DNA of 64,000 bases from Promicromonospora soli (GCF_014653785.1 NZ_BNAS01000001.1:605898-669897), one strand, 5' to 3'. Shown: positions 42,413 through 50,889, counted from the stretch's first letter. Translations and numbers: made by a program. Notes: a model not told the origin generated them from the letters alone.

Positions 42413-43075
42413 TCAGTCCTCGACCGGCTCCCCGGTCGGGTCGTCGGCAGCAGGTGCGGCCAGCTCGGTCCCGCCGATGGGGTCGGAAGTCCACGCGACC
42501 AGCTGCCAGCCGCTGACCGGATCGCCCTCGATCTCCACCAGACCGGTGTTGGCCAGCGTGGTCCGCTCGACGTGGTCGACGTCGACGCCCGCCACGCGCG
42601 CCGACACCCACGTACGGATCGCCGCGCCATGAGAGACCACGACGACGCTGTCCCAGCCTCGCGCGGCGATCTGCTCAACGGCCCGGTCGTAGCGCCCGAG
42701 GAACGCGTGGCCGTCCGAACCACCGGGCATAGCGCGGTCGACGTCGCCACGCGCCCAGGCGAAGACGGTGCTGAGGTAGAGCTGGTGCGCCTCGTGGGCG
42801 CCGGCCATCTCGAGCTCACCGGCCTCGATCTCATGCAGCCCGTCCACCGTCATCGGTTCGATGCCGCGCTCTCGCGCCAGCGGCGCCCCCGTGAGCGACG
42901 TCCGCACCAGTCGCGAGACGGCTATCGCATCGACCCGGCGATCGCGGAGTCCGTGCGGAACCGCGGCAGCCTGACGTTCACCGAGCCGCGTCAGCCCGGG
43001 ACCAGGGTTCGCCGTGTCGAGCAGCCCATGCACGTTCGAGGGTGTCTGTCCGTGGCGCAGCAGCAGAAGTCGCAT
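42413..43075 (-). CDS. histidine phosphatase family protein
   Basis: A 220-residue member of the phosphoglycerate mutase-like superfamily. The N-terminal LLLLRHGQTPSNV holds the phosphohistidine RHG, VSRLVRTSLTGAPLA the phosphate-binding Arg, IEAGELEM the acid, and VVVVSHGAAIRTWV the second catalytic His. These proteins hydrolyse small phosphate esters; the substrate is not predictable. ATG 43075 is preferred because GGAG lies about 10 bp upstream; ATG 43084 would be only one base from the same sequence. The methyltransferase gene follows. Confidence 0.85.
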   Translation of the reverse strand: MRLLLLRHGQTPSNVHGLLDTANPGPGLTRLGERQAAAVPHGLRDRRVDAIAVSRLVRTSLTGAPLARERGIEPMTVDGLHEIEAGELEMAGAHEAHQLYLSTVFAWARGDVDRAMPGGSDGHAFLGRYDRAVEQIAARGWDSVVVVSHGAAIRTWVSARVAGVDVDHVERTTLANTGLVEIEGDPVSGWQLVAWTSDPIGGTELAAPAADDPTGEPVED

Positions 43076-43308
43076 GAACGGCATTCTCTCCGACCGGTCG
43101 CCGTCGCTGGGAACGCGTGTCGTGCGGTGGTGTTCAGCACCGTGTCCGCTCCGTTACTCTGGGGCTCGCTATGAGTCCGACATATCGCCTTCGCTCCCCG
43201 CTCGCCGGTCCTCGGCGCGGGTTCGAGTGCGCCCTGACGGTCAGGCTTCCAGCGCTCGCAGACCGCGGCACCAAAACCTGCCCTTCGATCTGAAAGGCCC
43301 CAGACTTC

Positions 43309-44079
43309 ATGGATCCCCAGTCCAGCCCGACCGTGTCCCAGCCGGGACGTGGCCGTCACCGGGCAGCGCAACGCCCCGTCCTGACCGGCATCGCCCGAGC
43401 CGCCACCGGGCAGGCCGGCGCGGTCGCTGGGCGCGGCGCCGTGATCGCGGCAGCCGGTTCCGGCGTGCTGCTGTCCCTGATCGCCGCACCCGCCCAGGCA
43501 GCCACGGTCACACAGGTCGGCACGGCCCTGACCGGCGAGCCCGTTCAGGGAGCGCTCAACACGGCCGACCTCAACGCCCTGACCGCCCAGGCCCGCGAGA
43601 CGGTCGCCGGGTCGGGCGTCGTCGCCGTCGCTCCTCACGCGGAGCTGAAGGTCGAGAGCTCGGCGGTCTCCGTCGTCTCCGCCGCCGAGAACGAGGCATA
43701 CCAGGCGGAGCGTGCCGCCGAGGCCGAGGCGGAGGCTGCTGCGCAACGACGGGCGTCGGTGGTCTCCATCGCGATGCGCTACCTCGGCGTCCCGTACGTG
43801 TGGGGCGGCACGACCCCCGCCGGGTTCGACTGCTCCGGGTTCACGTCCTACGTCTACGCCCAGGTCGGGATCGACCTTCCGCGCACGTCGTCCGAGCAGC
43901 GATATGCCGGGACCGTGGTGTCCTGGTCCGACGCACTGCCGGGCGACCTGATCTGGTCGCCCGGGCACATCGCGATCTACGCCGGTGACGGTATGCAGAT
44001 CGAGGCCCCGGTACCGGGCAAGTCCGTCCGGTACACCAGCATCTGGCAGTCCGGCCCGACGTTCATCCGCCTGGGCTGA
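43309..44079 (+). CDS. secreted NlpC/P60 peptidoglycan endopeptidase
   Basis: A 256-residue exported cell-wall hydrolase. A long N-terminal signal ends near LIAAPAQAATV; a helical Ala/Glu-rich linker (AENEAYQAERAAEAEAEAAA) leads to the NlpC/P60 domain with catalytic Cys175 in GFDCSGFTSYVY and His220 in SPGHIAIY. Such enzymes cut stem peptides between D-Glu and the diamino acid and help cell separation. The 233 bp upstream may be a long leader; I could not identify a c-di-AMP riboswitch, which precedes some such genes. It stands alone, 16 bp before a TetR-type regulator gene read in the same direction. Confidence 0.88.
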   Translation: MDPQSSPTVSQPGRGRHRAAQRPVLTGIARAATGQAGAVAGRGAVIAAAGSGVLLSLIAAPAQAATVTQVGTALTGEPVQGALNTADLNALTAQARETVAGSGVVAVAPHAELKVESSAVSVVSAAENEAYQAERAAEAEAEAAAQRRASVVSIAMRYLGVPYVWGGTTPAGFDCSGFTSYVYAQVGIDLPRTSSEQRYAGTVVSWSDALPGDLIWSPGHIAIYAGDGMQIEAPVPGKSVRYTSIWQSGPTFIRLG

Positions 44080-44095
44080 ACCGTAAACTCACTGC

Positions 44096-44665
44096 ATGAC
44101 CACCGAGGTGAAGGCGGGCCCTCGAGAGCGGCTGCTGGAGGCGGCTGCCACACTCAGCTACCAGCAGGGTGTCGGCGTCGGCATCGAGGCGCTGTGCAAG
44201 GCGGCAGGGGTGTCGAAGCGCTCCATGTACCAGCTCTTCGACAGCAAGGACGAGCTGCTGGCGGCAAGCCTGGAGCGGGGCGCCGCGGCCTACGCCGCAT
44301 GGCTCCTGCCACCGGCGGACGATGGCCGTTCCCACCGCGAACGGATCCTGTACGTCTTCGATCGGATGCAGTCACAGGTGGGCCCGCCCGAGTTCCGGGG
44401 CTGCCGATACCTGGCCGTCCAGATCGAGCTCAAGGATCAGCATCACCCCGCGAGCCGGGTGGCCCGCCTGGTCAAGGAGGACCTGACGGATTTTTTCCGC
44501 GCCGAGGCAGCTCAGGGCGGGGCGAGCGACCCTGATCTGCTTGCCCGCCAGCTCATCCTGGTCTTCGACGGCGCGAGCGCCCGGGCGGGGATCGGGGCAG
44601 ACGACCTGACGGGACTCATTGCGCCCACCGTAAGCCCCCTGCTCGATGCGGCAGGCGTGCACTGA
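44096..44665 (+). CDS. TetR-family transcriptional regulator
   Basis: A 189-residue regulator. The N-terminal helix-turn-helix is typical (RERLLEAAATLSYQQGVGVG, EALCKAAGVSKRSMYQLFDSKDELL), and the C-terminal helical part (LLARQLILVFDGASARAGIG) matches the ligand-binding domain of TetR_C types. It probably regulates the short-chain dehydrogenase downstream through two similar palindromic sites in the 115-bp gap (44720-44758). Ligand unknown. ATG 44096 lies 16 bp after the NlpC gene stop, so readthrough from that gene is possible. Confidence 0.88.
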   Translation: MTTEVKAGPRERLLEAAATLSYQQGVGVGIEALCKAAGVSKRSMYQLFDSKDELLAASLERGAAAYAAWLLPPADDGRSHRERILYVFDRMQSQVGPPEFRGCRYLAVQIELKDQHHPASRVARLVKEDLTDFFRAEAAQGGASDPDLLARQLILVFDGASARAGIGADDLTGLIAPTVSPLLDAAGVH

Positions 44666-44719
44666 AGGACCGCCGCCTCGCGGCTGCGGCCGGCCAGGGG
44701 CGGCCAGGCTTGCGTCTGG

Positions 44720-44758
44720 AAACCGATCGGTTTACGGTTTGCCGAAGCCGTTCGGTTT
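44720..44758. promoter_or_regulatory. two TetR-type operator candidates
   Basis: AAACCGATCGGTTT (44720-44733) is a perfect 14-bp palindrome; AAGCCGTTCGGTTT (44745-44758) is the same site with two changes, 25 bp further on. They precede the SDR gene start by 22-61 bp. Confidence 0.65.
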
Positions 44759-44780
44759 CTCTATGGGTGCGGGGGTTCAG

Positions 44781-45596
44781 ATGACCACAGCTCGGCCGGT
44801 GGCACTGGTGACGGGTGCGTCATCCGGCATCGGGAAGGAGGCCGCGCTCGCACTGGTCCGAGCGGGTTTCGACGTGGTCGGCACGAGCCGCGACGCCTCG
44901 CACGTCAACCCGCTGAGCGGTGTGACCTTCGTTGATCTCGATGTGGCCGGTGATGCGTCGGTCACCACAGCGGTCCAGCAGGTGGTCGATCGGTTCGGGC
45001 AGATCGACGTCCTGGTCAACAACGCCGGAGTCGGCTTCACGGGTGCGGCCGAGGAAAACTCGGTCGCGCAGGCGCAGGACGTCTTCGACGTCAACGTCTT
45101 CGGCATCATCCGTATGACGCAGGCGGTTCTGCCGCACATGCGGTCCCGGGGTGGCGGCCGCATCGTCAACCTCTCGTCGATCTTCGGGCTGATCCCGGCG
45201 CCGTTCCTGGCCGCCCATGCCGCGTCCAAGCACGCGGTCGAGGGATACTCCGAGTCCGTGGACCACGATGTCCGGGAACACGGCGTGCGCGTCCTTCTTG
45301 TCGAGCCTGGCGCGACCAGCACCGGTTTCGAGACGAGATGCAAACGGACCGAAATGCCCCTGCAGGCCTATGACAAGCAGCGACGCATCGCTGAACAGGT
45401 GATGGCGGCGTCGGTGCGAGACGGCGACGCTCCCTCCACCGTTGCGACGGCTATCGTGGCGGCAGCGACGGACCCCAAACCGAAGCTGCGATACACGGCC
45501 GGCCCCTTGGCCGGACGGCTCAGCACGCTGCGTCGCGTCGTGCCGTCGCAGATGTTCCACACCCAGATCCGCAAGTACAACCGGCTGGCCGGCTGA
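44781..45596 (+). CDS. short-chain dehydrogenase with altered catalytic tyrosine
   Basis: A 271-residue classical SDR by fold: VALVTGASSGIGKEAALALV (NADP-type TGxxxGIG), DVLVNNAGVGFTGAAEE (NNAG) and GRIVNLSSIFGL (catalytic Ser). The active-site YxxxK is changed to HAASK with His146 (codon CAT) and Lys150 retained, so the proton donor is missing or replaced. Otherwise the protein resembles SDRs acting on ketones with unknown substrates (VEPGATSTGFETR). ATG 44781 has a GGGGG tract 5 bp upstream; ATG 44763 would add six residues. It follows the TetR-type gene and two operator-like palindromes. Confidence 0.82.
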   Translation: MTTARPVALVTGASSGIGKEAALALVRAGFDVVGTSRDASHVNPLSGVTFVDLDVAGDASVTTAVQQVVDRFGQIDVLVNNAGVGFTGAAEENSVAQAQDVFDVNVFGIIRMTQAVLPHMRSRGGGRIVNLSSIFGLIPAPFLAAHAASKHAVEGYSESVDHDVREHGVRVLLVEPGATSTGFETRCKRTEMPLQAYDKQRRIAEQVMAASVRDGDAPSTVATAIVAAATDPKPKLRYTAGPLAGRLSTLRRVVPSQMFHTQIRKYNRLAG

Positions 45597-45633
45597 GCCC
45601 GACCGCAGGCAAGCAGTACCAGAGGAGCAAAGA

Positions 45634-46080
45634 GTGACCCTCAGTACCGAAGCAACGAATTTCGGGTGGCTGCTCGACAACTTCGTGCGCACCGTCCCGG
45701 GCAGCCGGCACACGCTCGTGGTGTCGGCAGACGGCCTGCTCATGGCGATGTCCGACCAGCTGGACCGCACCAGCGGCGACCAGATGGCGGCGATCGTCTC
45801 GGGTATGTCGAGCCTGACGCGTGGAGCTGCCCGGCAGCTCAACGGCGGCAACGTCCGTCAGACGATCATCGAGATGGACAACGGCTTCCTCTTCCTGATG
45901 AGCGTCTCCAACGGGTCAGTGCTCGGCGTGGTCGCGGAGGCCACGTGCGACATCGGCCTCGTGGGCTACGAGATGGCCCTGTTGGTGTCCCGCACCGAGG
46001 CCACGCTCACACCGCAGCTGATCTCGGAGATGCGCGGCAGCCTCCCGGTCGACGGGCGTGGGCGAGCCGCCGGCTTCTGA
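45634..46080 (+). CDS. roadblock/LC7-family protein
   Basis: A 148-residue roadblock protein: FGWLLDNFVRTVPGSRHTLV, then VVSADGLLMAMSDQLDRTSG, and EMDNGFLFLMSVSNGSVLGV. In actinobacteria these proteins usually sit in conservon operons with a histidine kinase-like protein, DUF742 and a small GTPase of which they are regulators. None of those partners is adjacent; the next gene is convergent. The GTG at 45634 is preceded by AGAGGAG. It follows the SDR gene by 37 bp and might be co-transcribed with it. Role inferred as a stray GTPase regulator. Confidence 0.8.
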   Translation: MTLSTEATNFGWLLDNFVRTVPGSRHTLVVSADGLLMAMSDQLDRTSGDQMAAIVSGMSSLTRGAARQLNGGNVRQTIIEMDNGFLFLMSVSNGSVLGVVAEATCDIGLVGYEMALLVSRTEATLTPQLISEMRGSLPVDGRGRAAGF

Positions 46081-46091
46081 GACAGGCGGCG

Positions 46092-46925
46092 TCACCGGAC
46101 GCGCGCGACCGAACGCAGGACATCGACCGCGCCGTGTTCGGTGATGCTGCCGCACACCTCACCGGCCGCTGCCCGGACCTCTGCCGGAGCGTGCCCCATC
46201 GCCACCGCGCGGGCCGCCCACTCGAACATCGGCAGGTCGTTGTGCCCGTCGCCGACGGCGATCGTACGCTCCCGGGCGACTCGCATACGGCGCCGAAGGG
46301 CCTCCAGGGCAGTCGCCTTCGAGACGTTCGGCGCCGTCACGTCGAGCCAGTCGCCGGGCACCTTCGTCGACCCCCCTGTGGCCGTCACATCGAACCGGCG
46401 CAGCTCGCGCGCCAGCCGGGCAGCGTCGGGCGCGTGCACGACGGCGCGCGTCGTGGGCACCTCCCACAGGGCGCGTTCGTGCTGCACGACGTGCTGCGGG
46501 CCGTTGAGCAACCCGTCGGGAAACCTGGCGTTGACCCGATAGCCCTTGCCGAGCACCTCGGTCGCCAGCAGCACGTGCGGGATCGCATCGCCTGCCCGCT
46601 GCAGCGCGGGACCGGCGTCGAACCTCACCGTGTCCTCGACGATCAGACGAAGCCCGTTGATCCACGCCGTCACCGCGCCGTTGGAGCAGATCACGCGGCC
46701 TCGGCTCAGCCCGAGCCGCTTGATGATCGGTACTGCCCCGACCAGGGACCGTCCAGTCGCGAGCACGACGTGGTGCCCCTTCGCGAGAACGTCCCGCACC
46801 GCGGCCACGGTGACGTCGGGGATGTACCCGGCCTCGGCGAGGGTGCCGTCGATATCGAGAGCCACCAACCGCACCGATGTGGCGAGGGCTGTCGTATGCG
46901 GCGCGGTCATGGTCTTCTCGGTCAC
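46092..46925 (-). CDS. HAD-family (Cof/type IIB) phosphatase
   Basis: A 277-residue HAD hydrolase. Motif I is LVALDIDGTLAEAG with the nucleophile Asp, motif II the serine/threonine-containing VVLATGRSLVGA, motif III the lysine in GSTKVPGDWLDV, and motif IV TIAVGDGHNDLPMFEWA. The C2B cap region is intact, so the protein belongs to the Cof-type sugar- and nucleotide-phosphate phosphatases. GTG 46925 has GGAGAAAACC directly upstream; ATG 46910 is an alternative five codons later. It is convergent with the roadblock gene by 11 bp. Substrate not predictable. Confidence 0.88.
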   Translation of the reverse strand: MTEKTMTAPHTTALATSVRLVALDIDGTLAEAGYIPDVTVAAVRDVLAKGHHVVLATGRSLVGAVPIIKRLGLSRGRVICSNGAVTAWINGLRLIVEDTVRFDAGPALQRAGDAIPHVLLATEVLGKGYRVNARFPDGLLNGPQHVVQHERALWEVPTTRAVVHAPDAARLARELRRFDVTATGGSTKVPGDWLDVTAPNVSKATALEALRRRMRVARERTIAVGDGHNDLPMFEWAARAVAMGHAPAEVRAAAGEVCGSITEHGAVDVLRSVARVR

Positions 46926-47090
46926 GGTTTTCTCCGGTTGGCGAGGACAGGAATGCCCGACGCCGGGTGTGATCGACGTCGGACATAACCAATCTCGCCC
47001 CGGGGGGTGGGGACGTCGTAACCGCATTCGCGGGCCATCTGGGGACGCTTTCAAATGTCCGATGGCGTCGACGTACCGCTTTGGGCGCGT

Positions 47091-47133
47091 TTGAGGCTTT
47101 GGTCCCACGGCGCCTCGCGGGGCCTCAAGCCTC
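47091..47133 (-). terminator. hairpin at the end of the cupin gene
   Basis: TTGAGGC (47091-47097) with GCCTCAA (47122-47128) and, out of register, GAGGCTT (47093-47099) with AAGCCTC (47127-47133). The stem overlaps the cupin stop codon and continues downstream on the minus strand. Confidence 0.5.
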
Positions 47134-47506
47134 AGCCGGCTGCTTCCATGTTCTTCGTGACCACGTCGATGGTCTGCTGCAACTCATCGGTGGGGCTGAA
47201 CTCGACGACCTCCGTGCCGTCGTAGAGGAACGGGGTGTGACCCGGGGGGACGTAGTAGGCATCGCCGGTCTCGAACGTCTCCTCGCCGGAGGAGGTCTTG
47301 AACGTCACCTTGCCCTTGAGAACGTACCCCCAGTGGGCTGCCTGGCACTGGTCGTCCGGTAGGCCCTTGAAGAACGCTGAGAGGTCGGCGTCGGCGGTGT
47401 ACTTCTCGAAGGCCACCGTATAGCCGCCGTCGAAGCGTTCCAGGTGACCCTCGTAGCCCTCCATGTCAACGGTTTCTGATGCGCTTGTCTTCGATGCCTT
47501 GGGCAT
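47132..47506 (-). CDS. cupin-domain protein
   Basis: A 124-residue small cupin. The barrel motifs are visible but metal-poor: AAHWGYVLKGKVTFKTSSGE corresponds to motif 1 with one His, and TFETGDAYYVPPGHTPFLYD to motif 2 with the PPGH His. Proteins of this shape bind small ligands or metals; no enzymatic role is evident. It begins at ATG 47506 after GAAAGG and is followed by a terminator hairpin. The upstream gene (47602-48177) is read in the same direction across 95 bp. Confidence 0.75.
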   Translation of the reverse strand: MPKASKTSASETVDMEGYEGHLERFDGGYTVAFEKYTADADLSAFFKGLPDDQCQAAHWGYVLKGKVTFKTSSGEETFETGDAYYVPPGHTPFLYDGTEVVEFSPTDELQQTIDVVTKNMEAAG

Positions 47507-47601
47507 GATGCCTTTCCTTTCGCCACTTCCACCATCCGCCCGAAGCCATCATTCCGCCACGCAGACCGCCGGGGAGCGACGACAGGCACCTGTGTCCGCC
47601 G

Positions 47602-48177
47602 TCAGGAGACCGGCTCTGGCTCATCAGGCCGGTCGACGTCGAACGCCGGTAGACCGTCGATGCTCGTCAGGTTCTTGCGACGCCGGAACTCCTGCTGCCC
47701 AGCCTCGCCCTTGCGCTCGAAGTACGGCCCGATCAGGTCTCTCTCGCCCTCGTACGACATGAGTGGCACGCCCCAGCCGCAGCTGTCGGAGACGCGTTCG
47801 ACGTCGACCACGATGACCGCGCGGGCACCGGGCAGGTCGGCGAACCGGCTCGCGAGAGCGGGGTACTCGTCGTCGTACCGGGTCACGACGCGGCCGGTGC
47901 CGTGGAGCCGGACGATGTTCGGCGGGCCGTCGAAGGCGCAGAACATCAGGGTGATCCGGCCGTTCTCGCGGAGGTGCGCCACCGTCTCGCTCCCGCTCCC
48001 GGTGCCGTCGAGCCACGCGAACGTGTGATCGTCGAGCACGGCGAAGGTACCGGGAACACCACGCGGCGAGACATTGACGTGCCCGTCCGCGGCGAGCGGC
48101 GCCGTCGCCACGAAGAACACCTGCTGCCGCTCCACGAACTTGCGTAGCCGGCCGTCGATCCGCTCGTGCAGCTTCAT
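47602..48177 (-). CDS. pyridoxamine 5'-phosphate oxidase-like flavoprotein
   Basis: A 191-residue protein of the PNPOx-like split-barrel superfamily (FMN- or F420-binding). Typical segments are RQQVFFVATAPLAADGHVNV, SPRGVPGTFAVLDDHTFAWLD, NGRITLMFCAFDGPPNIVRL and HGTGRVVTRYDDEYP. The C-terminal ~50 residues (YEGERDLIGPYFERKGEAGQ, then EFRRRKNLTSIDGLPAF) match members with unknown substrates. ATG 48177 is chosen because the frame continues far upstream without family likeness. Cofactor cannot be decided from sequence. A long terminator stem lies between it and the MFS gene, so it has its own promoter. Confidence 0.8.
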   Translation of the reverse strand: MKLHERIDGRLRKFVERQQVFFVATAPLAADGHVNVSPRGVPGTFAVLDDHTFAWLDGTGSGSETVAHLRENGRITLMFCAFDGPPNIVRLHGTGRVVTRYDDEYPALASRFADLPGARAVIVVDVERVSDSCGWGVPLMSYEGERDLIGPYFERKGEAGQQEFRRRKNLTSIDGLPAFDVDRPDEPEPVS

Positions 48178-48227
48178 GCACGCATGCTGCCATGGAGGCG
48201 ACTGCACGAAGGAACTGATCATCGCCG

Positions 48228-48266
48228 CCGAGGCTTCAGGCTCACCGCCCGAACCTGAAGCCTCGG
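48228..48266 (-). terminator. 13-bp stem terminator after the MFS gene
   Basis: CCGAGGCTTCAGG (48228-48240) and CCTGAAGCCTCGG (48254-48266), perfect, 13-nt loop, 25 bp beyond the MFS stop on the minus strand. Confidence 0.8.
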
Positions 48267-48290
48267 CATCCTGCCAGATCTGGTGCAAAC

Positions 48291-49652
48291 TCACGACGTG
48301 GAACGCGCGACCGCCCGGGCGGCGGGGACCGCGGCGATGACGATCCCGCCGGCCAGGGCGACGGCGGCAAAGACGTAGAAGTTGACCTCGTAGCCGGTTC
48401 CCAGTGCGGCAACGTACCCGCCGATGAGAGGCCCGGCGATCGCGCCGAGGCGTCCGACTCCGAGGGACCAGCCGAGCGCAGTGGCCGACGACGTCTGCGG
48501 GTAGTGGGTGGCGACGAAGCCGTTGATGAGGATCTGAGTACCCACGCTGCCGAGACCTGCGAACGCGACGATCAGGAGCAGGAGGGCGTAGGGCAGCTCG
48601 ACGCTCAGGAGCAGGGTCGAGGTGAGGGCGATGGCAAAGCACGCCGTGACAACCTTCTTCACGCCGATGCGGTCTGCCACGTGCGAGGCGGTGATCGCCC
48701 CCACGATCGCGCCCGCGTTCAGCGAGAGCAGGAAGACCAGAGATGAGCCGAGCTCGTAGCCTGCTTGACGCATGATCGCCGGGAGCCATGTGTTCATGCC
48801 GTAGACGAGGAGAAGGCCGCAGAAGCTGGCGAGCCCGAACAGGATCGTTGCGACGAGCATTGGGCCGCTGAAGAGGACCTTCAGTGCGCTGAACCGCCCG
48901 GACTCCACAGCCGCGCCGGCGTCCGTCGGGGTGACGACGTCCTCGTAGACGACGCCGTAGCGGGCTGCTGTTGCCCGTGCCTCGTCCTGGCGCCCCTTCG
49001 ACGCGAGGAACGCGATCGACTCCGGCATGAGGAGGTGGACGACCGGCAGCAGGACGACGAGAGGCAGCGCGCCAAACGCGTACAGCCAGCGGAAGTCCAC
49101 GGTCGGCAGAGCGAGGAGGGCGAGGACCGCGGCGAGGACGCCACCGACCGAGTACCCGCTGTACATGACCGCGTTGGTGATCTGCCGTCTCGGCTTGGGC
49201 GCGAACTCGACGGTCATCGCCACACAGGTGGGCACGACGCCGCCCAGGCCGATCCCGGTGACGAACCGGAAGACGCCGAACAGCTCGGGGGTGGGGGCAA
49301 GGGCGGTCGCCAGCATGAAGATGGAGAACCAGGCGATCGACAGCATCATGATGGTGCGGCGGCCCAGGATGTCGGTGAGTGCGCCGACGAACAAGGTCCC
49401 GATCAGCATGCCGACGAGGGCCAGGCTGCCGATGACGCCGACCTGGGCCGCGTCGATCGACCACGCCTCGTCGGCGAGCAGAGACGGGACGGTCGAGCCG
49501 AAGATGACGAGGTCGTAGCCGTCGAAGACGATCGCGAGGAAACACAGGCCGGTGACCGCGAGACCTGATCTGCTGCGTCCTGGGATGGTCGGCTGGCTGC
49601 TAGGGGATCGCCCTGCGGTCGTGCCGCCGGGTACGGGAGTGGCTGTGGTCAT
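48291..49652 (-). CDS. MFS transporter, aromatic acid:H+ symporter-like
   Basis: A 453-residue transporter with twelve predicted membrane helices. The first helix carries FDGYDLVIFG, the D-x-x-D motif characteristic of the AAHS group (aromatic acid:H+ symport, e.g. PcaK), and GALTDILGRRTIMML is the cytoplasmic MFS signature A. LASFCGLLLVYGMNTWLPAIM in the second half is also typical. Substrate may be a benzoate-like acid, but no degradation genes are nearby. The N-terminal ~28 residues are Thr/Pro/Ser-rich and cytoplasmic. It is divergent from the DUF1990 gene; an inverted repeat in the gap may be an operator for either. Confidence 0.85.
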   Translation of the reverse strand: MTTATPVPGGTTAGRSPSSQPTIPGRSRSGLAVTGLCFLAIVFDGYDLVIFGSTVPSLLADEAWSIDAAQVGVIGSLALVGMLIGTLFVGALTDILGRRTIMMLSIAWFSIFMLATALAPTPELFGVFRFVTGIGLGGVVPTCVAMTVEFAPKPRRQITNAVMYSGYSVGGVLAAVLALLALPTVDFRWLYAFGALPLVVLLPVVHLLMPESIAFLASKGRQDEARATAARYGVVYEDVVTPTDAGAAVESGRFSALKVLFSGPMLVATILFGLASFCGLLLVYGMNTWLPAIMRQAGYELGSSLVFLLSLNAGAIVGAITASHVADRIGVKKVVTACFAIALTSTLLLSVELPYALLLLIVAFAGLGSVGTQILINGFVATHYPQTSSATALGWSLGVGRLGAIAGPLIGGYVAALGTGYEVNFYVFAAVALAGGIVIAAVPAARAVARSTS

Positions 49653-49798
49653 CAGAGGCCTCCTTGCCTGCTGGTCCGCTTAGGTCGTGCTCGCGTACCG
49701 CCCATCCAGCCGGACGGGCACCACGCGGTCGTGCAGCTCGGGTACACCTGGTCGTCGTTGACGGTCCCTGGGGACTGGTCGGGTGGCCCGGGTCGCAA

Positions 49799-49838
49799 AT
49801 GTAACGGACTCCCGTCACTCAACGCAATACTGTTACAT
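49799..49838. promoter_or_regulatory. inverted repeat before the DUF1990 gene
   Basis: ATGTAAC (49799-49805) and GTTACAT (49832-49838) with a 26-bp spacer; the right arm contains the first two bases of ATG 49837. Possible operator for the divergent pair; no regulator gene is adjacent. Confidence 0.35.
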
Positions 49839-50889
49839 GAACATTCTCGGAGCCGTCGATCCTGCGGCCACCGCGCGGTGCGGCAGGATGTGCGGCGTGG
49901 GCAGAGCGGCGAAGGACAACGGCAGCGCGCGCTGGTTCGTCGTGAGCGACGACGCGGCTCGGGCGACCGTTGAGGCGGCGATCAGGGGCGCCCTGGCGGC
50001 TCAGCGCAGCCGCTTGGCCAGCGTCTACGTCGACATGGTCTCCGACCATGACTGGCCGGCGGGCGCTCGTGCGACTGTCCGACTGGCCGAACGTCGCTCG
50101 GCGGCGAACCGCCACGGCGGCGTATCCCTCACCCTCGACCCGCGCGTTGACGAGGACTTCGACATCGTGCTCGCGCTCGCGCCGTTCAGCATCGGCTGCA
50201 CGGGAACCAGTTCCCAAGGTGAACTCATCTGGGATGCGAACGACACCGGCACTAGCGCAGCCTTCGCACTCACGCCTGCCGAGGAGCGCGCCGTGAGGTC
50301 TGCCATCAGCAGGGCCGGTGGCGCGGCAGATGACCTGATGAGGCTTTCGGAGCACCACCTCGGCCGACGGGCCCTCAACTACAGCGTCGTGGGAGGCACG
50401 GCACCTGCTGCTGAGCCGTGGCTACCACCCGACGGATGGCGCGCGTACGAGCACACCGTTCGGCTGGGCTCCGGAACCGACGTCTGGAATGCAGCTTCGT
50501 CGGCGGTCCTCTCGTGGGGCATCAAGTCCCGGAGCGGGTTCACCGTCGACCCGCTACTCGAGGCCGGACGCATCGCACGTCGAGGGGAGCGCTATTGGCT
50601 CGTCGCACGCATCGGTCCCCTCCACGTGCGGGAGCCTGTCGAGGTCGTCGCGACTATCGCAACCGACCGCCAGGCCGCACTTGCTTACGGCACCCTGGAA
50701 GGCCACCCGGTCTCAGGAGAGGAAACGTTCATCGTCCGCCGAGACGAAAACGGGAATGTGAACCTCACGCTGCGCTCCCTCACGCGCGCCGGCCGGGGCC
50801 CCTGGCGCGGGCTCTTTCCATTGATCTTGATCGCCCAGCGCGTCTATCGCCGCCGGTACCTACGCGCACTCCGGCGCGGCGGCCAATGA
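49837..50889 (+). CDS. protein with unknown N-terminal half and C-terminal DUF1990
   Basis: A 350-residue protein. Residues about 180-345 form a DUF1990 domain: LNYSVVGGTAPAAEPWLPPD, RLGSGTDVWNAASSAVLSWG, LEAGRIARRGERYWLVARI, YGTLEGHPVSGEETFIV. Plain DUF1990 proteins are about 170-180 residues and start at the YxxVG segment, so the first ~170 residues are an added, unrecognised domain (ARWFVVSDDAARATVEAAIR, VDEDFDIVLALAPFSIGCTG). The DUF1990 fold is SRPBCC/START-like, suggesting ligand binding. The start is uncertain: ATG 49837 gives the longest product; ATG 49888, with GGCAGG in front, is also plausible. No operon partners. Confidence 0.6.
   Translation: MNILGAVDPAATARCGRMCGVGRAAKDNGSARWFVVSDDAARATVEAAIRGALAAQRSRLASVYVDMVSDHDWPAGARATVRLAERRSAANRHGGVSLTLDPRVDEDFDIVLALAPFSIGCTGTSSQGELIWDANDTGTSAAFALTPAEERAVRSAISRAGGAADDLMRLSEHHLGRRALNYSVVGGTAPAAEPWLPPDGWRAYEHTVRLGSGTDVWNAASSAVLSWGIKSRSGFTVDPLLEAGRIARRGERYWLVARIGPLHVREPVEVVATIATDRQAALAYGTLEGHPVSGEETFIVRRDENGNVNLTLRSLTRAGRGPWRGLFPLILIAQRVYRRRYLRALRRGGQ

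Noticed and set aside
43085-43308. c-di-AMP riboswitch before the NlpC/P60 gene
   Set aside because: Such switches precede some cell-wall hydrolase genes, but I could not find their conserved core or pairing in these 224 bases.
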